A DNA stretch of 64,000 bases from Diplonema papillatum (lineage: Eukaryota; Euglenozoa; Diplonemea; Diplonemida; Diplonemidae), in NCBI GenBank assembly GCA_030068145.1, contig JAPJBO010000140.1, positions 124,001 through 188,000 of the forward strand. Direction: 5' to 3'. The position numbers were made by a program, and so were the translations under genes. Positions 44,262-54,055 of the stretch are shown here, piece after piece (position 1 is the stretch's first letter; every line of letters starts with the position of its first letter). The notes below the pieces were generated by a model. The model saw nothing but the letters and a program-made list of their open reading frames with translations. It ran no database searches and was not told the origin of the DNA.

Positions 44262-44465
44262 TTTTTTGTATAAGCACCTGCTTTGTGGGAAATACCTGAG
44301 GGGCTGCCAGTTGCGAAATATCAAAGCATAGTGCGGTACTCATCGGCATGCCGATGACTCCCCACTATTGCAACAATATTCCAATATCAAAGGAGGTAAA
44401 TGTGCTGTAGCCCCACGAAACACAGGTAAATCTGGGTTTAGTGGCGGGCGTAAGCGTTCAACAAA
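44262..44465 (+). repeat. 'KHLLCRKYL' repeat family, most complete copy
   Basis: TTTTTTTGTATAAGCACCTG, CTTTGTGGGAAATACCTGAG, CCAGTTGCGAAATATCAAAG, a middle part with GGCATGCCGATGACTCCCCA, then AAGGAGGTAAATGTGCTGTA, GAAACACAGGTAAATCTGGG and GGCGGGCGTAAGCGTTCA. It unites the separate fragments seen at 22608, 31170, 36144 and 40905 and so defines the element's order. Its ends are not sharply defined and no TIR or poly(A) is visible. Confidence 0.75.
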
Positions 44466-46044
44466 AAAGACCCACTTTGTAGTTGTATGGTTTATCCCCC
44501 TCTAGCCTCCTTGGAAGTAAGCACAAGGCAGCACCTCTAGTATCTTAACAAACTAAGTTGGAAAAGCATGAGTTGCGCGTACCGAGCCCCTCCGAATACC
44601 GTACTGGCGTCAGGCAAAGACAAGCGTCGCACAAAAAACAAACCGGAACACGAGGTTCAGTCAGACGATGCATCCCCACGCCCTAGGCTGGAGGGTACTC
44701 CAGCCGGAGGGTTTCAAAAAGGGCGTTGTAGAGATGGCCGCTTCGTGGGGCGTGTGAGATTTCTGAACTGTTTCGGAGGCCCCGCTGGCGTTCTCCTTGT
44801 CCTGTTTTCTGTTTTAACCACCCTGTACTCTTCTCAGTCCACCTGTCCGCACTTTGGCATACCTTTTTCCGGGACGCTCTGCGCTCCGTGTATCGTGTCC
44901 GTACAAAAAATAAAAAGAGGAAAAAGGTATCAAAGCAACTGTTGCGTAGTGGGTTACCCAATGAGTACCACTCTCTTCCAATCCGTCTGCGGCCACGTGG
45001 GGTACCGGAGAAAGCAGCAGACCCGTCTCCTGAGACTCCTAGAATAAGTTGAAAAGAAAAAGCAAAGCAAAGAAACATCAATGTTCTATGCATCGTTACG
45101 AAGGAATGGGCGAAACCTGGCACAGTAGCATGACAAGCGGGCAGTCCAAGCTCTATCCCGCAGCCAAAATTGGCAAAGCGCGCCAGGTGGCTTGCGCCTT
45201 GCGGGCTCTCCTCAGATTGAATTGCAATCGTTGTTTCCTGATTGCGATGCATGTTCTGATGACCTCCCACCATCTTGAAGTGAGTTAGCTCCCAGGCGCA
45301 CAAAGAAGAACACCGAACAGCCAGTATGCGCGTCGTTCTGCTACACGGACGCGTGATTTCACACCCGTCTGGCATGCACTGTGTTCTTTGCATTCGGGGT
45401 TCCGGATCCCTTGATTCTTCTCGTTTCACCTTCGGTTCTTGCATCGGTGTCTTTCGTTCTACCTCCTTCGAAACGCATTTCGCTCGGTGTATCGCATTCT
45501 CTTGCTAGTCAGTCGAAGCGCTCCGAGGACGGAGTAAAGGGGGCGGGCTAAAGCCTTTGAATCGTGCACCAGCTGCTATCCAATGGCTAAACCGAGAAAT
45601 CCGAAGGATGCGCTCACACTCGATCGCTGTGCAGTTCTTCCCTGCGTGGAGGAATTCGCCGGCTCTTTGAGTCGCAACCACACTGCTCTTGCTGCGAATC
45701 GTTCCCCTATCCAATGCAATGTTCCATGATTCCCGTTAGCTACTTCCGATAAGCCTGAGCGAAAATGTCGCACAGCGAATACTCTAGAAGGGAGGATACA
45801 GACCCCGAAAGCTTTCGGAACCTCGGGATAGTCGGAGGTAGAGGCTTGACGGCCTGCAACACCACTGCCTTCGTCTCCTGCATTCTTTCTTTGCATTCGG
45901 GTCCCAGGTCTCTCCGCTTTACCGTACAGTGCGGCCTCCGTTACTGATACTGAGCAGAAGTCGCGTTTAACGGACTGAACGACAACAAATCGGTGGTGGG
46001 CGTAGATCCAAACGACATATCTGAACCCCAAACCCCTCGATCAA
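44466..46044. other. intergenic, nothing recognised
   Basis: A 159-codon plus frame at 44568-45047 contains a hydrophobic stretch (GVLLVLFSVLTTLYS) and cysteines but no known motif. A longer minus frame (253 codons, 44683-45444) overlaps it. I cannot support either as a gene. Confidence 0.3.
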
Positions 46045-46235
46045 CTGCCGACTGAAATGTGAGGCCGCACTGTACGTCACTTCGTCCACCGATTCCGCGA
46101 TGCGCGGGACACCCGCATCTTCACAAATTTGTTCCATGAAAACTTCTACTGCAAAGGGGCGTGTCAAACGCTGCGCACTCAGTAACACATGGTGGGGCAA
46201 CCTGTCCAAGGGGTGTCTCGCCATCAGTGAGGGTG
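46045..46235 (-). repeat. 191-bp dispersed repeat, copy 2
   Basis: Identical to 609-799. On the minus strand the open frame continues on both sides in this copy (about 104 codons, 45967-46278), but the flanking peptide differs from copy 1, so only the 191-bp core is shared. Confidence 0.85.
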
Positions 46236-47932
46236 AGGCGGAAGGATCTATGATGGAGGGACGAGAGGCTTTCACCACCCGAAAACACCCCGATAAAAGC
46301 CCCGTTGCTGCTCATAGATCATAACGCTGCCCTCTAAGAATATGTGGTGTACGCGCTTGGCACGCTTCTCACCTAACATGCTGTGTTGTGCTGCATAGGG
46401 CTTCACCAGCTCTTTGAAGGCAGCGCACCTGAATGAACAACATTACAAAACTTGCACCTTACAACCGCACCGCTCACTTCTCTCTCTGTCTCTTTCTCTC
46501 TCTTTCTGCTTCAGAAAAGCTGCATTTCTCCTTTTCCCCCGTAAACTTCTTTGACCCACAATTGATAAGTCCGACTACGCGGAACCAAACCATTCAAATA
46601 CACGAGCGCCAGACGGAAACTCCAAACGAACAGGAATGCGAAACTCAAAATGCAGCGGTGCAGACAGCATTCCCACCTGGGGATTTTGATGATCGCCAGG
46701 ACGCAGTCCCCTTTTCTGAGCGTCGTATTCATGTTGCAGGACTTGTGAATACAAAATAGTCAGGCTCATCAACGTTGCTGCTGAAGCCACTCCAAGCACG
46801 TCGACCCCAGAATCGCCCGGTTTGTCTGACCTGTCTTGCATCGGACAAAAAAAAGAAGTTTGGAACACAACGAATCGAAAGGGGCGTCCGGTGAAGCAGC
46901 AAAATTCCTTTCGGCTAAGACATACTGCTGTACTTCGACGTACGCAAAGCGATAGGGCAAGTGCGAGTGGAGCTACTGAACTCTTATGGAGAAAATATAC
47001 GTAGAGGGTATCGTCTCACTTTCCTCCGCCGAAAACGGGACTTGCTTGCAGAACAAAGTGTCGTGAAGCTGGATGCTTGTCGCAAGGGCATGACGATCCA
47101 GTGTTGTCGGAACCTCACTTTTTCTCCTGCTGAAAGTAACAGTCTGAATCCGAGTTGTCCTGCCGTAAAACCCAGCCCGATGATGGTGACAGCCTTACGA
47201 CTGCTCTTTGCATAAGGTGCGTCGCATTGGGCATCTCACTAATCATTGAGCACCACATATATAGCTTGTACCGTGCATCCCCGCGCCGCTAGCGCGCCTC
47301 CACCAGTCAGCCGCCGACACCCACACTCGCCTCGTTGCTGCACATCCGTTTTGGATTTAAGTTGCACCAGCGTGCGCGTGGTAAGGTGGCACTTTATGGC
47401 TTGATTTTGCATGTCAAATGGGTGAAAGCAGAAATGAAAAAGGGGCCAAATGCACAACCTACTACTATAGGGGTTCTCGTAGAAACCCGCAGTCAAGCGG
47501 TAAGTCCAACACTCTGTTACACACCAACACTGCCAGGTATTTGGACACGTTTTGTCAGATCTGAGGGGCTAATGCACCCTTATACCTGATAATTTACGAC
47601 TTCGACCTGGGATTATATTGGGGCGGCTTTCCAAAGCCTCTTTGGAAAAAGAAAACACAAAGGAAAAGTCCCGCTCGCCTCAAACCGGAACCGGCTTGTA
47701 TTGTACGCATACTGCACTGCTACCGTGCTACCAAAAAGCTGGTGGGTCAGGCGGCGAGAAACAGAAACTCCGGGAATTGACCTATAAAAAGAAGATTACC
47801 TAACGTATTCCCAAGCCCGCCCAACTACGCGTTGCAAATAAAAGGAAGAACTGTCGCTTCAAAAAAGGTAGTTCATTTGCCGAAGGTCCTCCCGGAGTTT
47901 CAAGAACCTCACACACTTCTAGAGCGTGCATT
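46236..47932. other. intergenic, nothing recognised
   Basis: Open frames up to 108 codons, no motif. The end (about 47880-47925) carries GGTCCTCCCGGAGTTTCAAG, a short echo of the S6 repeat. Confidence 0.4.
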
Positions 47933-48379
47933 CTCTCTGGCCAAATTGCGGCAAAAGCCTGTCTGCAAGCGTAATATTCTTCGCCGTCAATACTTCTGAT
48001 GAATTTGAGCGGCAGCTGAGGCTGCCACATCGGCACCGATGACATTAGCCACTGTGGATCTACAGCCAGCCCATTGAACATCTCTCTGGCCAAATTGCGG
48101 CAAAAGCCTGTCTGCAAGCGTAATATTCTTCGCCGTCAATACTTCTGATGAATTTGAGCGGCAGCTGAGGCTGCCACATCGGCACCGATGACATTAGCCA
48201 CTGTGGATCTACAGCCAGCCCATTGAACATCTCTCTGGCCAAATTGCGGCAAAAGCCTGTCTGCAAGCGTAATATTCTTCGCCGTCAATACTTCTGATGA
48301 ATTTGAGCGGCAGCTGAGGCTGCCACATCGGCACCGATGACATTAGCCACTGTGGATCTACAGCCAGCCCATTGAACAT
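47933..48379 (-). repeat. 149-bp unit in three perfect tandem copies, coding-like
   Basis: Units start at 47933, 48082 and 48231 and are identical throughout by eye. On the minus strand each unit is open and encodes MFNGLAVDPQWLMSSVPMWQ, then PQLPLKFIRSIDGEEYYACR and QAFAAIWPER, with balanced composition typical of coding DNA. Because 149 is not a multiple of three, the frame changes at each joint. A single unit could therefore be an exon, but the array cannot be one continuous reading frame. Upstream on the minus strand the frame extends to 48724. The peptide is not one I recognise. Confidence 0.9.
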
Positions 48380-50203
48380 AGCAGAACCAAAAAAGAGGAA
48401 GAAGGGTGTAGCCCATTCAAAACGGGAAGTGGGCAACTGGAAGCCCGCATTCTCTTCGTCTGTGTCTCCCCCTTCTATTTTGTCCAAGCAAAACTCATAC
48501 CCCTTTTCATCGCATTTCTTTTTTACACTAGCTTTCCTTCTCATTTGTCTCATAGCAAACAAAGGTGCCGCTGCACTGGGGGGAAAAAAAAATAAGATAG
48601 GGATGGGCAATATTCCAGGTATAATCCTAGCCGCTGAAATGGAAATCCTTCTGTGGGATCTCTCCACATCGGGGCTCAAAACAAAGGAAATGATGTGACT
48701 ACAGTTTTGGAGTCGACATCGCACGTGAAATCAACGTAGGCGTTCTGCTCATGCTACACTCCATACTGTGATGTGAGTAAAAAGCCATCCGTTTGCCGAA
48801 GGCCTACCGGCTCTATAGTTCCGGCATTCGCAGGTTGATTTTCGAAAAGAAGCAGCTGCTGCCAATCACACGGAAGGGAGTATATCGGGTCACCACAGCA
48901 GCCAAAGAGCGAAAAGCAACCAAAAGCACAGCAAAAAAGAACGATGAATAGACGGAGGACTTGGCCTCACGAAGTTTGGCGGCTGCGAGCAGCTGACGCC
49001 CTACACAAGTTGCGTGGGCTCCGTGGTTCCATCGTTTTTTCGAGAAAAGAAAGGCTATCGAAAACGATATGAAACATTGCACAAAGCCCAGACAAAGTAG
49101 GAAACTGGGTTGTTCGTAGCAAAGTACATCTGCAAGGCTTTTTCCCGCCGCCAGCTCAATTTCCGAATGGAGAGAGGACTCCTTGCAGTACGAGTTACGG
49201 TACTTGAAAACGAGATTGCATTGATGCCTGCAACTGCAAAAAGTAGTTCGACTTTGGCTTTCGTCGGTCGGTAAACATTACTTGTGCACGAAGCATCAGT
49301 TCAAACTCAACGCCTGAGTAGCAATTGTCCTGTGGGGGGGCACGGAGCTTCCGTGTGCTCGTTGAGGACTATCAACAGCTGTAGTTCTACTACAAATGCG
49401 TTAGTAGAGCACATCAGACTTATTGGTCGTGACCAGCTTTGACGAACGGCTACTTCCAAATCCCAGATCCCGCGTCTCCACTTCGCCCGTCATCGTCGAC
49501 GACATTCTCCTCTGGTCTTTGGAACTGCCAAGAAGGTCCTACCTAATGAACGCATCAAAAAAATGGTGCCAGAACAGCATTGATGGGCGTACAAAATCAT
49601 TGTTCTATCCCTCCCTCCGTGTCCCGCGGGAACTTACAGGGGATACGGTTGTACCCCAAAGAAGGCACTCCCATGGGTAGTTTATATTATTGAACCCTGG
49701 GGTTTTCTTTTGTATTGCAAAAGCATGGCTTCATGGTCTCGGAAGGTCGATGATGCACGCTCCTACGAAAAAAAGAGGAACAGAAAAACAAGAAGATCCC
49801 TCTCTATCCTTGGGCACCTCGAAGCTTGGCCGTGTGAGAGGTGCCGCCCGTTCTGGTTCTTGCTCGCAGCAGGGGACAATGCTCTGTTTATGGCAGTCCA
49901 TTCGTTGTACGTTGTAGGATGAGACACCGCACCATGCGTTGATCGTGCCCCGTCTATAGGTGCAGGCCAACGATCGAACAGGACCGCCGCTGCAAACTAG
50001 CTGGAGAACAGACATGCCAAATATTGCAAAGAGTACAAAGTTCCTTTTACACGGCCGTTGCCACAGGGTTGCTCTGTATCAAACCATCTTGCAAGCACAG
50101 TGATCTCCTTAGTCCGAATGCGCAGTCTGTTCCCAGCAGGTCGTATGAGAAAAAGTACCGAACAGACGAAAAGGCACAACCATCGTTTTTCTCATTGATA
50201 CAC
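48380..50203. other. intergenic, nothing recognised
   Basis: A minus frame from the tandem array extends to 48724. Otherwise only short open frames. No repeats noticed. Confidence 0.4.
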
Positions 50204-50292
50204 CACTCATTCCACGAAAAAGTGTCACAGATTTTTCGTCTGAAAAGCAGCCCGTTTTGGATCAAAATTTTGGAATTTTTGGGAATTTCTTT

Positions 50293-50398
50293 TGTGTTAA
50301 CAATGCATTGTTGGTACTAAAGTTTAAAAGTAGTTGGCAGTGTACTACTTGAAACTTACCAAAGCAGGTGAGTTCCGCTAGTGCGCACAAACAAAAAG
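50293..50398 (+). repeat. dispersed ~110-bp repeat, copy 2
   Basis: Matches 29115-29222; see that entry for the shared words. It lies just inside the left inverted repeat of the 1,068-bp unit. Confidence 0.8.
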
Positions 50399-50499
50399 AG
50401 CTATCCCATTATGGGCAAGCAATCAGCTCGCGTGGCGACCAGAATCTGGCGTGTAGATGGACAAAAGGTTGGTTTTGGGGCTGTTTCAACAATCCAAAA

Positions 50500-50575
50500 C
50501 AAACGATTTCCGGCGGGAATCGAACCACCGACCCTCAAATGTGGGTGTGGTGACGATCTCGCGCCTTCCGATATG
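50500..50575 (-). other. tRNA-like segment (degenerate)
   Basis: Read on the minus strand it contains GGTGGTTCGATTCCCGCCGG, a good B-box/T-arm. It is preceded by an ACCCACATTTGAGGGT stem-loop that could be an anticodon arm. The 5' half (GGAAGGCGCGAGATCGTCAC) fits an A box poorly and the acceptor stem does not close well. It is probably a tRNA-derived repeat head, not a functional tRNA gene. Confidence 0.35.
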
Positions 50576-50617
50576 AATCCCAACTGATCACGCGCTAAAA
50601 GCAAATTTTGGCCCGAG

Positions 50618-50694
50618 GTTTGGCAACATAGTCTAACGGTTACCGCACCCGCCTGGTCCCCCGTAGGCCGCGGTTCGATTCCCCCGGTCCGAAC
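50618..50694 (+). tRNA. tRNA-like gene or tRNA-derived SINE head
   Basis: 77 bases with the general plan of a tRNA. The acceptor arm GTTTGGC pairs with TCCGAAC (6 of 7, one wobble). An A-box-like TAGTCTAACGGTTA is followed by an anticodon-like stem GCCTG/TAGGC and CGGTTCGATTCCCCCG as T arm. It is followed directly by eight T, a polymerase III terminator. The anticodon loop has eight bases instead of seven, the D arm is imperfect, and one T-stem pair is mismatched. The arm sequences are closest to aspartate/glutamate tRNAs. More likely a tRNA pseudogene or SINE head than a functional gene. A tRNAscan-type covariance score would decide. Confidence 0.4.
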
Positions 50695-51271
50695 TTTTTT
50701 TTGTTGCGATTTTTCGGTGTGAAAAGCAGCCGTCTGGAAATTGTTTTCGAGGTCTTTTTGGGAAATCTTTTGGGTTTCGAGTAGTTCTGGGATGCGCGAT
50801 TATGGGCAAGCTGCCAGCTAGCCCAGCGATCAGAATCTGACCCCCTCCTGGGTGCAGAGAGAAAAAAAAAACCGATCTCCGGGACCCCATTTTTTCGGGT
50901 GCCGACCTCCATTCTCGGGGGGGGGTCGGTCAAAAAATTTAGTCGTATAAGATCGCAGATCTTAGAAGATTAATATATCCGACGAATACCTAACACTCGT
51001 TACAGGTTGAATAACCCCGTCGCTATCCCGATAACATCGTAACTTCACCCCTCGCTTGCCCACCCACCCTTGCCCCCCCTTTTTCTGAAGCCGTGTCCTG
51101 AGGCGTCACGATGATTGTGACAAACACAGATATTCGGAAAGCCCTGTCCTCGACGGGTTCAATCGTGTCCTCAAAATCTCGAAACCGGCCATTTTCGGAC
51201 CTGCAGATGGAATATTTCGGCAGAAGTCCGAAAAATGCCGAAATCTGTGACACTTTTTCGTGGAATGAGTG

Positions 51272-54055
51272 ATACTCTTTCTTCTTTAAAATTCGTTTGT
51301 AGAAAGCATCGGTTACTGCGCGTCAAAGAACCTACAGTACAGCACGAGTTGATGAGATCTCTTGAGTTCGTATTGCCCGCGAACCCAGGAGTCAGAAGAG
51401 AACAAATCCCCGCTCGTGAGAGAAAGTGAAGAGTACAAGCCGGATGACCTAACTATAAATAGTGACATTGCCTCTGCGCATGCCTTAGTATCGCCAGCCA
51501 GCAGGTGAAGAACAACTTCCGCCTTCGAAACTGTGAGACTGAACCAACAACACGGACGATCTTGCTGACCGTGTCCACAGGCCCGGATGATGCAGTCGTC
51601 TCTTGAAGGAAAGGTGGATCCACAGGTCAAGTGTCCGAGGAATCCTCATCAGTGCGGTTTAGGTTCAGGCTCGATTGAAGGATGTCGGAGTTGTTCTCGG
51701 TTGGCAGCTAAACACGTGTTTAGCGCTGCGATCAACCGCATCTTTACTGCATCTTCAAGAATCCGTGAAGGCGGGAAAACACAGGAGTCGAAGCATCACT
51801 TTGTTCCTTGAAGGTACGCAAACACTGCAGGGGAAAGTTGATTAGACCTCTTGAGTTTGTGCTGCTCACTACTCTGCGGAGACGGAACACCTAGAGTACC
51901 CGTTCAGCGTCGTAGCAGTATCTTGCTGCCATTCTTCTTTCTCTTTTTCCCGTCGCGCGCGCCTTTCATTCTACTCTGCTTGTTCTTTTTACCGTTAACC
52001 ATACTTGCTCCCTGCTTTCTATTTACCATACACTAGACTTGATGCTGCTCTCGCTCTCAGTCAAGGCGTCGGCAAATTAGTCAGGAGAGAGGGCGCTGCA
52101 CGCATGACGTCTCACTTGCTCAGCTGTTTAGGATGTTGAATAAGTCCGCGGAAGCGCGCACATGACGAGGCATCCGTTTTAGAACGTACCCAATGGGACG
52201 TGCAAAAGTGGAACTGAGCAGCTGCCGTTGCGGTCACATTTCTAACGACGTCACACATCGGTTCTTATATCACCTGCATTGAAGTAGCCACCGGCTGTCC
52301 ACCGAACACACCTACAAAAAATAAGATGTTTGGGTGCAGAGGGACATCGCTAGTATTCACCGCTGGTCATAGAGTTTCGCTGGACATTCGCCGTTCCCCC
52401 GATTCATTTCACCGATCTACCAGCTTCCGCCCCTCCTCCGCCCCCCAGAAAAACGGGTCTCAAGTATGGTTATCCACTTTGCACACGTGTTCCTTTCTTT
52501 CTTCTGCATACCCGAGCAACGTTCAGCTCCGCTCACAATGCCATCGAGTTGTTTCTCTGCTGTTTTGCTTTTGGCAAGGGACGCGTCGGCACTAATGGCA
52601 TTTATTGCAGGTCGCTCAGAAGGAAGATTGAGAGGATGATCCTGATCGATGTAGACCAGCTCAGGCACAATCTGAGCTCGGGGGTCAACTCTGATGACTC
52701 GAGAGCATCCAAAGTTTGTCCTCTGACCATTGAGATTATTGACGAAATGCTAATCCATCTGTGCGCAGCCGCTCCATGGCCACTCGCATAAAAAGGGAAT
52801 GTAGTCTGAGACTCGCGCTTGTTGCGGGAAGCAATAGGGTGGACGTTTGAGAGGGCTCGAAGTGGAAACGAAGGGGTAAAAAGAAGAGGTAACGAATACT
52901 CGGAAAATATTTATTTTTTTAACCAACCCCTCCGCCTCCCCTCTTAAGAACCCCGGAGTTTCAAGCGAACTGTCACTCTAAGAATCCCCCCCTCCCTTCT
53001 CCCCTCCCATTTTTTCCACAAGTCTGCAGAAGAAGCATTTTCCCCCGTGCTTACTCATCCAGAGCAACATTTCGCGCCCTGCCTGACTCCGCTCTTGCGG
53101 AGTGCCGACAGCGTGCACTCAGACTTCTATACCGCCGTGACCTCAATTGCCTGCCCCTCTTCCCTTCCCTTTCCTTTTCATCGTTCCTGTGCCACACATA
53201 TTCGAGGCATCCTGTCCATTCCAGTTGTCCCAATTGCATCAGCTGACAACATCTACGCACTCCACACATGTCTTTTGATGATCCCAATTCTCCTCTTTTT
53301 GTACTTTCACACCTCAACCCAACACCTCGAAGCCTCGTGTTTGACTGTCTTATAATCCCCGTCGCGAGCTAGTCCCTTCTCCCTTTGACACTCTTAAGAC
53401 CAGGGAAGGATTTACCCAAAGTATTTTTGGTATGCGTTTCAGTTCTTGAACAAGCGATGATTTTAGCCGTCTGACTCGGGAGACCGTGTTAAGTAGGCAC
53501 GTGCTGCTACTGCTGCCTTGCACGGAAGAGAAATGGGTGGTCTGATAGTTGCAACGTGCACCAAGAGAGTTTAGTTAGGGATTGCATTAGTACTATCGTC
53601 CCTCGGGACTACTGACAGGCCTTCAACTACCCTGAGCAGCGCACTGTGCACGTGTTGCCATTAGCCGTGCTTGCACACGTGGACGGGGACCACCGCGAGG
53701 AGGTTGGCAACTCCGATTTAGATCCCCTCACCAAGAGTCATCGTTATCGTTGTTCCTGTCCGTCCACGACCTTCCCAAACTGAGAACTTCTGCAGGCACA
53801 CAACACATTGCACGTGCAGCCCCGGAATGCCGGAATGGCCGGCCTGAGATAAAGGGCGCCTGATGCTTCACACGTTGCATCGCTCCTTCTCTTTGCTACT
53901 TTTCAATGCGTCCGTGATTGCACCGCTTTTGGTCGTCCTGTTGTCGTGTGAAATTGGTTCGACCTGTGGCGCTATCACTCCACAATCTGGCGGATGTTTC
54001 TACCCGAATGCACACAAGTAGGATCCTTCCTCTCAACAGTACGTAAGAAGAAAAT
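51272..54055. other. intergenic, nothing recognised
   Basis: Contains short repeat S6 copy 3 at 52945-52986. Open frames reach 119 codons (minus, overlapping the GGT start) without motifs. The 5' region of the gamma-glutamyltransferase gene (about 53860-54055) shows no obvious TATA element. Confidence 0.4.
52945..52986 (+). repeat. short dispersed repeat S6, copy 3
   Basis: TTAAGAACCCCGGAGTTTCA, then AGCGAACTGTCACTCTAAGA, matching the second half of 38586-38648 and 41548-41606. Confidence 0.6.

Larger units (their letters stand above)
50204..51271. mobile_element. 1,068-bp unit bounded by perfect 31-bp terminal inverted repeats
   Basis: CACTCATTCCACGAAAAAGT followed by GTCACAGATTT at 50204-50234 is repeated as its exact complement at 51241-51271. 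No long coding frame lies inside, so it would be a non-autonomous DNA element. No clean target duplication is visible; GATAC occurs just outside or at both ends but is not symmetrically placed. Inside are a ~110-bp dispersed repeat (50293-50398), two tRNA-like segments and a duplicated stretch (CATTATGGGCAAGC at 50408 and GATTATGGGCAAGC at 50799, each followed by a CCAGAATCTG-like word). It therefore looks like an element invaded by SINE-type sequences. A segmental inverted duplication is an alternative. Confidence 0.65.

Noticed and set aside
44683..45444. 253-codon minus-strand frame
   Set aside because: Ordinary chance length in mixed composition, overlapped by a plus frame, no motif.
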